Shown here: one piece after another, positions 16,786 through 25,323 of the stretch
Layout of the letters: the number at the start of each line of letters is the position of its first letter
Position numbering within the stretch: the first letter of the stretch is position 1
Assembly (NCBI GenBank): GCA_900466005.1
Contig: UEGQ01000015.1
Span: 378,853-442,852, forward strand
DNA length: 64,000 nt
Source: Hyphomicrobiales bacterium
Lineage (GTDB): Bacteria; Pseudomonadota; Alphaproteobacteria; Rhizobiales; Rhizobiaceae
Reading direction: 5' to 3'
The notes under the pieces: generated by a model
Databases searched by the model: none
Told to the model about the DNA's origin: nothing
What the model saw: only the letters and a program-made list of their open reading frames with translations
Translations under genes and position numbers: made by a program

Positions 16786-17724
16786 TTGAAGCTCTTCGTC
16801 ACCCGGATCGTGCTTGCATTGCGCCGCTTCCAGCAGTGGCTGGTGGCGCAGCTCGCCTTCGGTTTCCTGACGCTTCTCAAGGTTTTCCCGGCCGATCCGG
16901 CGATGAACTTCGCCGACTGGCTGATGCGCAGGATCGGACCGAAGACGCGGCGTCACGGGCTGATGCTCACCAACCTGCGCAATGCGTTCCCGGAAAAGTC
17001 CGAGGCCGAACTCGAGCGGATCGCGGTCGCGAGCTGGGGCCATATGGGCAGGCTCGCCGCCGAATACGTCTTCCTCGACCAGCTCTTCGATTTCGATCCT
17101 GAAAGACAGGGAGAGGGGAGGATCGAGGTGAGCGGCATTCCGCTCTTCCTGGAACTGCGCGATCATCCGCGCCCCTTCATCGTCTTCACCGCGCATACCG
17201 CAAACTTCGAGCTGCTGCCGGTCGCCGGCGCGGCCTTCGGCCTTTACGTGAGCGTGCTCTTTCGCCCGCCGAACAATCCCTACATCGCCGAAAAAGTCTT
17301 CGATTTCCGCAAGAAGCGAATGGGCAAGCTGGTTCCCTCGCATGCCGGCTCGTCCTTCGCGCTCGCCCGCCAGCTCGAAGCGGGCGGCGGTGTCGGCGTG
17401 CTGGTCGACCAGAAATTCAAGAAGGGCGTCACCACGACCTTCTTCGGCAGGCCGGTGAAGACCAATCCTCTCCTCGCCAAGCTCGCACGGCAGTTCGACT
17501 GTGACGTGTACCCGGCGCGGTGCATCCGGCTCCCCGGCAACCGCTTCCGGCTCGAGATCGAACCGAAGGTCGCGCTGCCGCGCACCGAGGTCGGCCAGCT
17601 CGACGTCACGGCGACGGCCCAGCTCCTCAACGACAAGGTCGAATCGTGGGTGCGGGAGTATCCCGAGCAATGGCTCTGGTATCACGATCGCTGGGACATC
17701 AAGCGAAGTCTCGATCTCGGGTGA
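16786..17724 (+). CDS. lpxXL: Very-long-chain lipid A acyltransferase (LpxXL)
   Basis: LpxXL moves the very-long-chain acyl group from AcpXL to the lipid A precursor at the inner membrane. The 312-residue protein belongs to the HtrB/LpxL acyltransferase family. An N-terminal membrane anchor region (QLAFGFLTLLKVFP) is followed by the catalytic HX4E motif in FTAHTANFELLPV, then VLVDQKFKKGV and the terminal EQWLWYHDRWDIKR. The start is TTG at 16786, four bases after the adh stop. This gene closes the six-gene cluster. Confidence 0.93.
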   Translation: MKLFVTRIVLALRRFQQWLVAQLAFGFLTLLKVFPADPAMNFADWLMRRIGPKTRRHGLMLTNLRNAFPEKSEAELERIAVASWGHMGRLAAEYVFLDQLFDFDPERQGEGRIEVSGIPLFLELRDHPRPFIVFTAHTANFELLPVAGAAFGLYVSVLFRPPNNPYIAEKVFDFRKKRMGKLVPSHAGSSFALARQLEAGGGVGVLVDQKFKKGVTTTFFGRPVKTNPLLAKLARQFDCDVYPARCIRLPGNRFRLEIEPKVALPRTEVGQLDVTATAQLLNDKVESWVREYPEQWLWYHDRWDIKRSLDLG

Positions 17725-17928
17725 CAATCATCGCGTGTCCCGGCGGGTCGCGCTGTCATGGACTGTTCTTACCTGTGCAGAGCCGCATTTACCCCTAAAG
17801 TCAAGTTGTTGAGTCGGTCGGCTATTCGTGTTACCCGACTTGTGATGCGTCGCGGGATCTCTGTTCCGAACGCGACACCCCGGCGCGGCTGAAGCCGTCT
17901 ATGCTGGGTCAGCCGGGAGTGCTCCTCG

Positions 17929-18657
17929 ATGTCAGAAGCGACACGAAAAGACAATCTGCTTGCACTGTTCGAGGCGGTTGCCTTGAAGAGCGCGCAGCTT
18001 CGGCAGGCGATTCGTTTCGGCGACGACCGTCTCGTCCGGTTGCTCGACAGGGAACTCGATCCGCTTATCGTGGCCGCGGTGGAGTATCACGCCTCGGACA
18101 GCAGGGAGATATATCAACAGTTGCGCTTCATCGGCGGTCTCATTCGCGACAACGCGGACGACCGATCCTGCGTCACGCGCCATGCCTCCGTCCTGTCGAC
18201 GCTTCTCGACCGGTATTTCGGAGACGGGGAGGAACGGCCGGCGACCGGGAAGAGTGAGCAGGTAAGGGTGGCAGCGATTGCGGGCGACGACAATCTCTTC
18301 AACGAATCGATCCTCAATACGCTGTCGGAGCAGGTTGCAGTCGTAACCACCGACTATCGCTATCTCTATGCCAATCCTGCACATGCCTCGATCCTGAAGC
18401 GCAGACAGATCGAGATCGTCGGCCGCCACGTCGCGGAGTTCATGCCCGGCAGTCACTTCGAAGATTTCACGCGCACGCGGCTCGACCGCTGCTTTGCCGG
18501 CGAAAAGTTGACGTTCACCTTCTCCTACCGGCCGTGGGGCCGCGAAGGGGTGGCGTACTGCACGATGACGCCGTTCGAGGGAAATGATGGCCGGATCGTC
18601 GGCGCGGTGGTACTGATTCGGCCGAAGCAGGAGCCCTGGCGCAAGATCGCCGCGTAG
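17929..18657 (+). CDS. PAS-domain protein of unknown signalling role
   Basis: A 242-residue soluble protein. Residues 1-110 form an alpha-helical region rich in Leu, Arg and Asp (a possible helical bundle). Residues about 125-235 look like a PAS domain: LNTLSEQVAVVTTDYRYLYANPAHASIL, VGRHVAEFMPG and GAVVLIRPK. No kinase, GGDEF/EAL or DNA-binding output domain is attached. It may be a sensor that acts through a partner. It sits convergent with the hemerythrin-like gene and upstream of the cbb3 locus, so an oxygen or redox cue is possible but unproven. Confidence 0.75.
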   Translation: MSEATRKDNLLALFEAVALKSAQLRQAIRFGDDRLVRLLDRELDPLIVAAVEYHASDSREIYQQLRFIGGLIRDNADDRSCVTRHASVLSTLLDRYFGDGEERPATGKSEQVRVAAIAGDDNLFNESILNTLSEQVAVVTTDYRYLYANPAHASILKRRQIEIVGRHVAEFMPGSHFEDFTRTRLDRCFAGEKLTFTFSYRPWGREGVAYCTMTPFEGNDGRIVGAVVLIRPKQEPWRKIAA

Positions 18658-18693
18658 TCGATGCAGATGCGTGGCGTCCGGCCGCCTGCGGGG

Positions 18694-19221
18694 TCAGTGA
18701 TGCCCGTTGGGTGTCGCATCCGGCGGCAACTGCGTCAGCAGGCAGTCGCGCTCGAAGGCGATATGCCGGCGCACGCCCTCGAAGAAGCCGCGTAACATGT
18801 AGCCGACGGCTTCCATGTTGACCGCATCGCCGGTGCCGAGCTTCAGGAGCGCGTCTGTCAGTTCCTCCGCGAAGCATTCGTCCTCGCAGTGTTCGAACTT
18901 CAGCCGTTCGATCGTTTCCCGAAGCTGCGGGCCGCGCTGCGACTCGATCCAGGGAAACAGCACCGTCTCCTCGTACTCATGGATGCTCTGGACGAGGGGG
19001 CCGAGCATCTTGGCGGCGTAGAGGCACTTCTGGCGATCGACATTGGAGGGGAGGGAGTCGGCGATTTCCTCGAGCTCGTTGCAGAGAGCGAGTTGCTCGT
19101 CATGGGCCCGGCGCAGCCACGCAAGCGTCCGCTGGTTGTCGTTGAGTGGTGCGGACGGAACCGGCGATTCCGACGTGGTCTCGGATCCCGTTCCGCTGGT
19201 TTTTGCTTTCATTACCGTCAT
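18694..19221 (-). CDS. Hemerythrin HHE-domain protein
   Basis: A 175-residue protein with a Ser/Thr-rich N-terminus (about 30 residues) and an HHE four-helix bundle. Likely di-iron ligands are the His in RRAHDEQ, the His/Glu in IHEYEETVLFPW, the His in KFEHCEDE and the His in VRRHIAFERDC. Such proteins bind oxygen, NO or iron. It diverges from ccoN, and the FNR box at 19383 lies 160 bp upstream of its start, so it may share low-oxygen control. Start at 19221 or 19212 (MKAK), the latter with a better-spaced GGAG. Confidence 0.8.
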   Translation of the reverse strand: MTVMKAKTSGTGSETTSESPVPSAPLNDNQRTLAWLRRAHDEQLALCNELEEIADSLPSNVDRQKCLYAAKMLGPLVQSIHEYEETVLFPWIESQRGPQLRETIERLKFEHCEDECFAEELTDALLKLGTGDAVNMEAVGYMLRGFFEGVRRHIAFERDCLLTQLPPDATPNGHH

Positions 19222-19382
19222 CTCCGGTACCTCGTCCGCGCATTCGGGTCGCAGACGTGCCCTTCGTTCCCCGCGCCCGCGAGGTCCAAGCGGGCCATTC
19301 CTGGCTCCCGACGCGCCCTGCGGCATCATTTCGGGGTGGCTGCGACAATATTCACTTTTCCCTTAAGCACCATTTTCCTGCA

Positions 19383-19396
19383 TTGATTTAAATCAA
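19383..19396. promoter_or_regulatory. Perfect FNR/FixK box upstream of ccoN
   Basis: TTGAT-TTAA-ATCAA is an exact 14-bp palindrome and a perfect FNR consensus. Its centre lies 113 bp upstream of the ccoN ATG. A class II position (-41.5) would put the transcript start near 19431, leaving a leader of about 70 bases. It is the best of the three boxes in the window, so ccoNOQP is likely the strongest FnrN target here. Confidence 0.9.
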
Positions 19397-19502
19397 GGTG
19401 CCTTGAGGCACTCGATGTCAATTCTGCACACAGCGCAGGAGGATTCTCCGCCCTATCGGGGATCCTCTGCGGTTGATCAGCAAGCCGTTGGGGGTTCCAA
19501 CA

Positions 19503-21131
19503 ATGAATTACACACTAGAAACTATGGTGATGGCGATCCTCGCCTTCGCCGCGCTGCTCGGGGTGGCTTTCGCCCAGGACAGCCTTTTCGCTGTCCACAT
19601 GACGGTCGCCTTCGTCGTGCTGCTTGGCGGTACGGTCGTCATGCTGCGGCAGATGAAGTTCGCACCCGCGAACGCAAAGTCCGCCGCACAGGTCAAATCC
19701 GAATATTTCGATGAGGTCGTGAAATACGGCGTCATCGCGACCGTCTTCTGGGGAGTCGTCGGTTTCCTCGTCGGCGTCGTGGTCGCGTTGCAGCTCGCAT
19801 TCCCCGACCTGAACATTGAGCCCTGGTTCAATTTCGGCCGCATGCGTCCGTTGCATACGTCGGCGGTCATTTTCGCCTTTGGCGGCAATGCTCTGATCGC
19901 AAGCTCCTTCTATGTGGTTCAGCGCACCTCGCGCCAGCGCCTCTTCGGCGGCTCGCTCGGTTGGTTCGTATTCTGGGGCTATCAGCTCTTCATCGTGATG
20001 GCCGCGACGGGCTATCTGCTCGGGATCACCGAGGGGCGTGAATACGCAGAACCGGAATGGTACGTCGACCTCTGGCTCACCGTCGTCTGGGTTGCCTATC
20101 TGCTGGCCTTCCTCGGCACGATCATGACCCGCAAGGAATCGCACATCTACGTCGCGAACTGGTTCTACCTGTCGTTCATCGTCACGATCGCGATGCTGCA
20201 CATCGTCAACAACCTCGCGGTTCCGGTCTCCTTCCTCGGCGTGAAGAGCTATTCGGCCTTCTCGGGTGTGCAGGATGCGCTGACCCAGTGGTGGTACGGC
20301 CATAACGCCGTGGGCTTCTTCCTGACTGCCGGCTTCCTCGGCATGATGTACTACTTCGTTCCGAAGCAGGCCGGTCGCCCGGTCTATTCTTACCGTCTTT
20401 CGATCATCCATTTCTGGGCCCTGATCTTCCTCTACATCTGGGCCGGCCCGCACCACCTGCACTACACCGCTCTGCCGGATTGGGCGCAGACACTCGGCAT
20501 GGTGTTCTCGATCATGCTGTGGATGCCCTCGTGGGGCGGCATGATCAACGGTCTGATGACGCTCTCGGGCGCATGGGACAAGATCCGTACCGACCCGATC
20601 ATCCGCATGATGGTCATCGCCATCGCCTTCTACGGCATGTCGACCTTCGAAGGCCCGATGATGTCGATCAAGGCGGTGAACTCGCTCAGCCACTACACGG
20701 ACTGGACCATCGGTCACGTGCACTCGGGCGCTCTCGGCTGGGTCGGCATGATCTCCTTCGGCATGGTCTACTACCTGACGCCGAAGCTGTGGAACCGCAA
20801 CCGCCTCTACTCGCTGCGGCTCGTCAACTGGCACTTCTGGCTCGCCACTCTCGGCATCGTTCTCTACGCCGCCGTCATGTGGGTTGCCGGTATCCAGCAG
20901 GGTCTGATGTGGCGCGAATACGATGCACAGGGCTTCCTGGTCTACTCGTTCGCCGAGTCGGTCGCCGCGATGTTCCCCTACTACGTCCTGCGCGCCGTCG
21001 GCGGTGCGATGTACCTCACCGGCGGTATCATCATGGCCTACAACGTCGTGATGACCATCCTCGGCTACGAACGGCAGGAAGCACCGATCCCCGGTTCGGT
21101 TGTCCCCGCTGCTGTCCAGCCGGCTGAATAA
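19503..21131 (+). CDS. ccoN: cbb3-type cytochrome c oxidase subunit I (CcoN/FixN)
   Basis: CcoN is the catalytic haem-copper subunit of the high-affinity cbb3 oxidase in the inner membrane. The 542-residue protein has about 12-14 hydrophobic segments. Conserved His motifs include [17 protein letters not shown] (low-spin haem), [15 protein letters not shown] (copper site), [15 protein letters not shown], and [20 protein letters not shown] (haem ligands). The ATG at 19503 gives the normal family N-terminus. It begins the ccoNOQP operon, 15 bp before ccoO. Confidence 0.97.
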   Translation: MNYTLETMVMAILAFAALLGVAFAQDSLFAVHMTVAFVVLLGGTVVMLRQMKFAPANAKSAAQVKSEYFDEVVKYGVIATVFWGVVGFLVGVVVALQLAFPDLNIEPWFNFGRMRPLHTSAVIFAFGGNALIASSFYVVQRTSRQRLFGGSLGWFVFWGYQLFIVMAATGYLLGITEGREYAEPEWYVDLWLTVVWVAYLLAFLGTIMTRKESHIYVANWFYLSFIVTIAMLHIVNNLAVPVSFLGVKSYSAFSGVQDALTQWWYGHNAVGFFLTAGFLGMMYYFVPKQAGRPVYSYRLSIIHFWALIFLYIWAGPHHLHYTALPDWAQTLGMVFSIMLWMPSWGGMINGLMTLSGAWDKIRTDPIIRMMVIAIAFYGMSTFEGPMMSIKAVNSLSHYTDWTIGHVHSGALGWVGMISFGMVYYLTPKLWNRNRLYSLRLVNWHFWLATLGIVLYAAVMWVAGIQQGLMWREYDAQGFLVYSFAESVAAMFPYYVLRAVGGAMYLTGGIIMAYNVVMTILGYERQEAPIPGSVVPAAVQPAE

Positions 21132-21145
21132 GAAGGAAGGCTCTC

Positions 21146-21877
21146 ATGTCTATTCTTGATAAACACCAAGTCCTCGAGAAGAACGCGAGCCTTCTCCTCG
21201 TCGCATCGCTGCTGGTCGTGACCGTCGGGGGCATCGTCGAAATCGTTCCGCTCTTCTACCTCGAGAACACCATCGAAAAGGTAGAGGGAATGCGGCCGTA
21301 CTCGCCGCTGGAACTCGCCGGTCGCGACATCTACATCCGCGAAGGCTGCTATGTCTGTCACAGCCAGATGATCCGTCCGTTCCGCGACGAAGTGGAACGC
21401 TACGGGCACTATTCGCTGGCCGCGGAGTCGATGTACGACCATCCGTTCCAGTGGGGATCGAAGCGCTCTGGGCCTGACCTGGCGCGCGTCGGCGACCGCT
21501 ATTCGAACGAATGGCACGTTCAGCACCTTACCGAGCCCCGGGACGTCGTTCCGGAGTCGGTGATGCCGAGCTACTCGTTCCTGAAGACGACGCCGCTCAA
21601 GGTCGCGAACGTCACCGCGAACCTCGAGACCAACAAGATCGTTGGCGTCCCCTATACGGACGACATGATCGCGAATGCGGATGCGGATCTCGCCGCCCAG
21701 GCCGATCCGAACGCAGACACCTCGGGACTGCTGGCGCGCTATCCCAAGGCCAAGGTGGGTGACTTCGACGGCGATCCGGCGAAGCTGACGGAGATGGATG
21801 CACTCGTTGCCTATCTCCAGATGCTCGGCACGCTGGTGGACTTCACCACCTATGACGACGCGACCGGATATCGTTGA
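21146..21877 (+). CDS. ccoO: cbb3 oxidase monohaem cytochrome c subunit (CcoO/FixO)
   Basis: CcoO passes electrons from CcoP or soluble cytochrome c to CcoN. The 243-residue protein has one N-terminal membrane anchor ([26 protein letters not shown]) and a periplasmic cytochrome domain. Its single haem site CYVCH is followed by [18 protein letters not shown], a stretch very typical of the family. The axial Met is likely the one in [10 protein letters not shown]. It lies 15 bp after ccoN and 10 bp before ccoQ. Confidence 0.97.
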   Translation: MSILDKHQVLEKNASLLLVASLLVVTVGGIVEIVPLFYLENTIEKVEGMRPYSPLELAGRDIYIREGCYVCHSQMIRPFRDEVERYGHYSLAAESMYDHPFQWGSKRSGPDLARVGDRYSNEWHVQHLTEPRDVVPESVMPSYSFLKTTPLKVANVTANLETNKIVGVPYTDDMIANADADLAAQADPNADTSGLLARYPKAKVGDFDGDPAKLTEMDALVAYLQMLGTLVDFTTYDDATGYR

Positions 21878-21887
21878 GGAGGGGCAC

Positions 21888-22040
21888 ATGGAAACCTACA
21901 CGGCCATGCGCCACTTCGCCGACAGCTGGGGCCTGCTTGGCATGACCCTGTTCTTCGTCGGCGTGATCCTCTTCACCTACCGGCCCGGCGGCAAGAAACT
22001 GGCCGACGAGATCGCGCGCATCCCTCTCAAGGAGGACTAA
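21888..22040 (+). CDS. ccoQ: cbb3 oxidase small subunit CcoQ/FixQ
   Basis: A 50-residue single-membrane-span protein (WGLLGMTLFFVGVILFTY, then RPGGKKLADEIARIPL), the usual size and pattern for CcoQ, which helps stabilise the assembled oxidase. The ATG at 21888 follows a GAGGAGGGG ribosome-binding site and lies 10 bp after ccoO. A longer reading of the frame into ccoO is rejected because that part is out of frame with any known CcoQ sequence. Confidence 0.93.
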   Translation: METYTAMRHFADSWGLLGMTLFFVGVILFTYRPGGKKLADEIARIPLKED

Positions 22041-22043
22041 GAG

Positions 22044-22907
22044 ATGTCTGAGAAACATATTGACGAAATCAGTGGCGTCGAAACCACTGGCCATGAGTGG
22101 GACGGCATTCGTGAGCTCAACAACCCGCTGCCGCGCTGGTGGGTCTGGTTCTTCTACGCGACCATCGTATGGGCGATCGGCTATACCATCGCCTATCCGG
22201 CCTGGCCGCTGCTGACGGACAACACCAAGGGCTTGCTGAACCACACCAACCGTGCAGCACTGACCGAGGAAATGACGGCGGCCAAGGCAGCACAGGCGGT
22301 CTATCTCGACAAGATCGCCGCCCTGCCTCTCGACCAGATCGTCGCGGACAAGGAACTGGCGCAATTCGCCATGTCCGGCGGTGCCGCGGCCTTCAAGGTC
22401 AACTGCGCCCCCTGCCACGGCTCGGGTGCCGCCGGTTCGCCGGGCTACCCGAACCTCAACGACAACGACTGGCTGTGGGGTGGCGATCTGGAGACGATCC
22501 AGACGACGCTCGCCCACGGTATCCGCTATGATGCAGACGCCGACACCCGCGTGTCGGAAATGCCGGCCTTCGCCGACATCCTGGAGCCGGAGCAGATCCA
22601 GCAGGTTGCCGCCTATGTCTGGAGCCTGACGAACACGCCGTCGGACCCGGCACTCGTCGAGCCCGGCAAGCAGGTCTTTACCGACAACTGCGCGTCCTGC
22701 CATGGCGAGGATGCGAAGGGCCTGCGGGAGTTCGGTGCTCCGAACCTGACCGATGCGATCTGGCTGCGCGTACAGGGTGAGCAGGGCATCGCCCAGCAGG
22801 TCGCCCAGCCGAAGCACGGCGTGATGCCGGCCTGGGGCACCCGCCTCGGCGACACCACCGTCAAGGAGCTTGCCGTTTACGTCCATTCGCTGGGCGGCGG
22901 CGAGTAA
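22044..22907 (+). CDS. ccoP: cbb3 oxidase dihaem cytochrome c subunit (CcoP/FixP)
   Basis: CcoP accepts electrons from the cytochrome bc1 branch. The 287-residue protein has an N-terminal conserved patch (EWDGIRELNNPLPRWWVWFF) leading into its membrane anchor, and two class I cytochrome domains. Haem sites are CAPCHGSGAAG (near residue 121) and CASCHGEDAKG (near 215). Axial Met candidates are in VSEMPAF and GVMPAWG. It is three bases downstream of ccoQ. Tandem hairpins ending in a T-tract follow and close the operon. Confidence 0.97.
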   Translation: MSEKHIDEISGVETTGHEWDGIRELNNPLPRWWVWFFYATIVWAIGYTIAYPAWPLLTDNTKGLLNHTNRAALTEEMTAAKAAQAVYLDKIAALPLDQIVADKELAQFAMSGGAAAFKVNCAPCHGSGAAGSPGYPNLNDNDWLWGGDLETIQTTLAHGIRYDADADTRVSEMPAFADILEPEQIQQVAAYVWSLTNTPSDPALVEPGKQVFTDNCASCHGEDAKGLREFGAPNLTDAIWLRVQGEQGIAQQVAQPKHGVMPAWGTRLGDTTVKELAVYVHSLGGGE

Positions 22908-22917
22908 GCAGTGCCTG

Positions 22918-22941
22918 CCGGCGGCCGGAAACGGCCGCCGG
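22918..22941. repeat. GC-rich perfect hairpin after ccoP
   Basis: CCGGCGGCC (22918-22926) and GGCCGCCGG (22933-22941) form a 9-bp perfect hairpin with a six-base loop. It has no T-tract, so it is more likely a 3' transcript stabiliser than a terminator. The true terminator lies 30 bp further on. Confidence 0.6.
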
Positions 22942-22971
22942 ACCACGTGAATGCAATCAGGTCCCCTTTTC

Positions 22972-23001
22972 AGACCACGCCTGTCGCGTGGTCTCTTTTT
23001 T
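22972..23001 (+). terminator. Rho-independent terminator of ccoNOQP
   Basis: AGACCACGC (22972-22980), a five-base loop and GCGTGGTCT (22986-22994) form a 9-bp perfect stem, followed by CTTTTTT. This separates ccoNOQP from ccoGHIS, which has its own FNR box 122 bp downstream, so the two operons are transcribed separately. Confidence 0.85.
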
Positions 23002-23122
23002 GAAGGGTGTCCCACGCGGCCGGTCAGGCCCGCACGCCCCTCCGCGTCGGCAGCGATCCCGGCGCGTGACCTTATGCCGCTGGCGGCTGTGTTCACCCTT
23101 CGTTGCGGCGCTTCGCCGCCCC

Positions 23123-23136
23123 TTGATATAAGTCAA
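23123..23136. promoter_or_regulatory. FNR/FixK box upstream of ccoG
   Basis: TTGAT-ATAA-GTCAA has the same one-base deviation as the hemN box. Its centre lies 62 bp upstream of the ccoG ATG at 23192, which would fit a class II promoter with a transcript start near 23171 and a leader of about 20 bases. FnrN control is inferred. Confidence 0.82.
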
Positions 23137-23191
23137 GGCGGCTATCCTGGCGAAGTGGGAAAAGGGTGGCCTGAATACGAGGTCCCAAGTC

Positions 23192-24781
23192 ATGAATCTT
23201 CACGTCGACAAGAACAATCCGGCAAGCTCCGACGAGGTCGAGCGCCTCGAGGCGGAGCCGGTGATGTCCGCCAAGCGGCGGGAACCCCTCTACAAGGCTC
23301 GGAAGAAGATATTTCCGAAGCGCGCAGAAGGGCGATTCCGGCAGTTCAAGTGGCTGGTCATGCTCGTGACGCTCGGCATCTACTACCTGACGCCGTGGCT
23401 GAGATGGGATCGCGGTGAGTTCGCACCCGACCAGGCCGTGCTGATCGACCTCGCCCATCGCCGCTTCTACTTTTTCTTCATCGAGATCTGGCCGCAGGAG
23501 TTCTTCTTCGTCGCGGGCCTTCTGGTCATGGCCGGTTTCGGCCTTTTCCTGCTGACCTCGGCGGTCGGCCGTGCGTGGTGTGGCTATACCTGTCCCCAGA
23601 CGGTATGGGTCGATCTCTTCCTGGTCGTCGAGCGGGCGATCGAGGGGGATCGCAACGCACGCATGAAGCTCGAGACGGCGCCGTGGACCTTCGACAAGAT
23701 CTGGAAGCGGGTGACCAAGCACGCGATCTGGTTGGCGATCGCCGTCGCCACGGGCGGCGCCTGGATCTTCTACTTCGCCGACGCGCCGTCGCTCGCGATG
23801 GATTTCATCGGGGGGCAGGCCGCACCGGTCGCCTACATGACCGTCGCCGTGCTCACCGCCACCACCTATCTCTTCGGCGGCCTGATGCGCGAGCAGGTCT
23901 GCATCTACATGTGTCCCTGGCCGCGCATCCAGGCGGCGATGCTCGACGAGAGCTCGCTGGTCGTCACATACAACGACTGGCGGGGCGAACCGCGCACCCG
24001 TGGCACCAAGAAGGCTGCCGCGGAGGGTAAGATTGCCGGCGATTGCGTCGACTGCAACGCCTGCGTCGCCGTCTGTCCCATGGGCATCGACATCCGCGAC
24101 GGCCAGCAGCTCGAATGCATCACCTGCGCGCTCTGCATCGACGCCTGCGATGCGGTGATGGACAAGGTCGGCCGGCCGCGCGGCCTCATCGCCTACGCGA
24201 CGCTTGAGGAATACCAGTCGAACATGGCGCTTGCGACCGACAACGGCACGACGGAGATCCAGCCGAACCGCGTGCGCAACGCCGACGGCAGCTTCAGCGA
24301 CAAGGTCCGCCACTTCAATTGGCGTATCATCTTCCGTCCGCGCACGCTCCTCTACATGGGCGTCTGGACGGCCGTCGGTATCGGGCTCCTCATCGCACTG
24401 CTCGGCCGTGACCGGCTGGAGATCAATGTGCTGCACGACCGCAATCCGCAGTACGTGCTGGAATCCGACGGGTCGATCCGCAACGGCTACACCGTTCGCC
24501 TCTTGAACATGGTGCCGCAACCGCGCAACATGGAGGTGACGCTGGACGGCCTGGCCGGTGCGACCATGCGGGTGAACGGCATGTCGGAAGTGGATGTCCG
24601 CTCCTTCACGGTGAATGTCGAGCCCGACGAAGCGACGACGCTGAAAGTCTTCGTCACCGTGCCGGCGGACAAGATCGAATCCGAAGTCGAGACCTTCCAC
24701 TTCAACGTCAGGGACGTGGATAGCACGGAAGCCGACAGCTACAAGGCGGTGTTCAACGCACCTGGAGAGAAGCACAAATGA
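23192..24781 (+). CDS. ccoG: Cytochrome oxidase accessory protein CcoG/FixG (ferredoxin-like)
   Basis: CcoG is a membrane iron-sulfur protein that reduces Cu(II) for cbb3 oxidase assembly. The 529-residue protein has several membrane segments in its N-terminal half, with the family motif GRAWCGYTCPQTVW and MCPWPRIQAAM. Two [4Fe-4S] motifs follow: CVDCNACVAVCP and CITCALCIDACD, the second without Pro as is normal in CcoG. The C-terminus is an immunoglobulin-like periplasmic domain. Its stop overlaps the ccoH start by four bases. Confidence 0.95.
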   Translation: MNLHVDKNNPASSDEVERLEAEPVMSAKRREPLYKARKKIFPKRAEGRFRQFKWLVMLVTLGIYYLTPWLRWDRGEFAPDQAVLIDLAHRRFYFFFIEIWPQEFFFVAGLLVMAGFGLFLLTSAVGRAWCGYTCPQTVWVDLFLVVERAIEGDRNARMKLETAPWTFDKIWKRVTKHAIWLAIAVATGGAWIFYFADAPSLAMDFIGGQAAPVAYMTVAVLTATTYLFGGLMREQVCIYMCPWPRIQAAMLDESSLVVTYNDWRGEPRTRGTKKAAAEGKIAGDCVDCNACVAVCPMGIDIRDGQQLECITCALCIDACDAVMDKVGRPRGLIAYATLEEYQSNMALATDNGTTEIQPNRVRNADGSFSDKVRHFNWRIIFRPRTLLYMGVWTAVGIGLLIALLGRDRLEINVLHDRNPQYVLESDGSIRNGYTVRLLNMVPQPRNMEVTLDGLAGATMRVNGMSEVDVRSFTVNVEPDEATTLKVFVTVPADKIESEVETFHFNVRDVDSTEADSYKAVFNAPGEKHK

Positions 24782-25323
24782 GCGGGCGTGAGGAAAAAGC
24801 CGGGTTCGTCTTCACCGGCAGGCATATGGTTGGCGTCATGGTGCTGTTCTTCGGAACGATCATCTCGGTCAATCTCGTGATGGCCTATTACGCCTCCTCG
24901 ACGTGGAGCGGCCTGGTGGTTCCGAACACCTATGTCGCCAGCCAGCAATTCAACGCCAAGGCATCGGCGATCCGCGAGATGCTGGCCTCCGGGATCAAGG
25001 GAGAGCTGGATGTCTCCGGTGAGGCGATCCGCTACCGGTTGACCCTTCCGGGAGACGAGGCCGTCGCCGCAGACAAGGTGACGGCCCACTTCAAGCGTCC
25101 TGTCGGCGAGCATCAGGATTTCGTCGCCGAACTTTCGGCGCTCGGCGGCGGCCTCTACGGCGTAAGTCACGAGGTTTTGGCCGGCGAGTGGATCGTCGAA
25201 CTGATCGCGGTGAAGGACGGCAAGCCGATCATGCACGAGGCGCCGCGCATCGCGCTCGCCGACGGTAAGATGATCGTGCTCGACGAACGGCACGAGCGCC
25301 CCGGCGAGGGAGGCAAGAAATGA
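24778..25323 (+). CDS. ccoH: cbb3 assembly protein CcoH/FixH
   Basis: A 181-residue protein of the CcoH family, which helps assemble cbb3 oxidase. One N-terminal membrane segment (MVGVMVLFFGTIISVNLVMAYYA) is followed by a periplasmic domain with WSGLVVPNTYVASQQFN, a stretch typical of the family. It overlaps ccoG and ccoI by four bases each, so all of ccoGHIS is probably translationally coupled. Confidence 0.93.
   Translation: MSGREEKAGFVFTGRHMVGVMVLFFGTIISVNLVMAYYASSTWSGLVVPNTYVASQQFNAKASAIREMLASGIKGELDVSGEAIRYRLTLPGDEAVAADKVTAHFKRPVGEHQDFVAELSALGGGLYGVSHEVLAGEWIVELIAVKDGKPIMHEAPRIALADGKMIVLDERHERPGEGGKK

Noticed and set aside
23192..24781. Missing Pro in the second ferredoxin motif of CcoG as a defect
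   Set aside because: CIxCxxCIDACD without Pro is, as far as I recall, normal in CcoG proteins.
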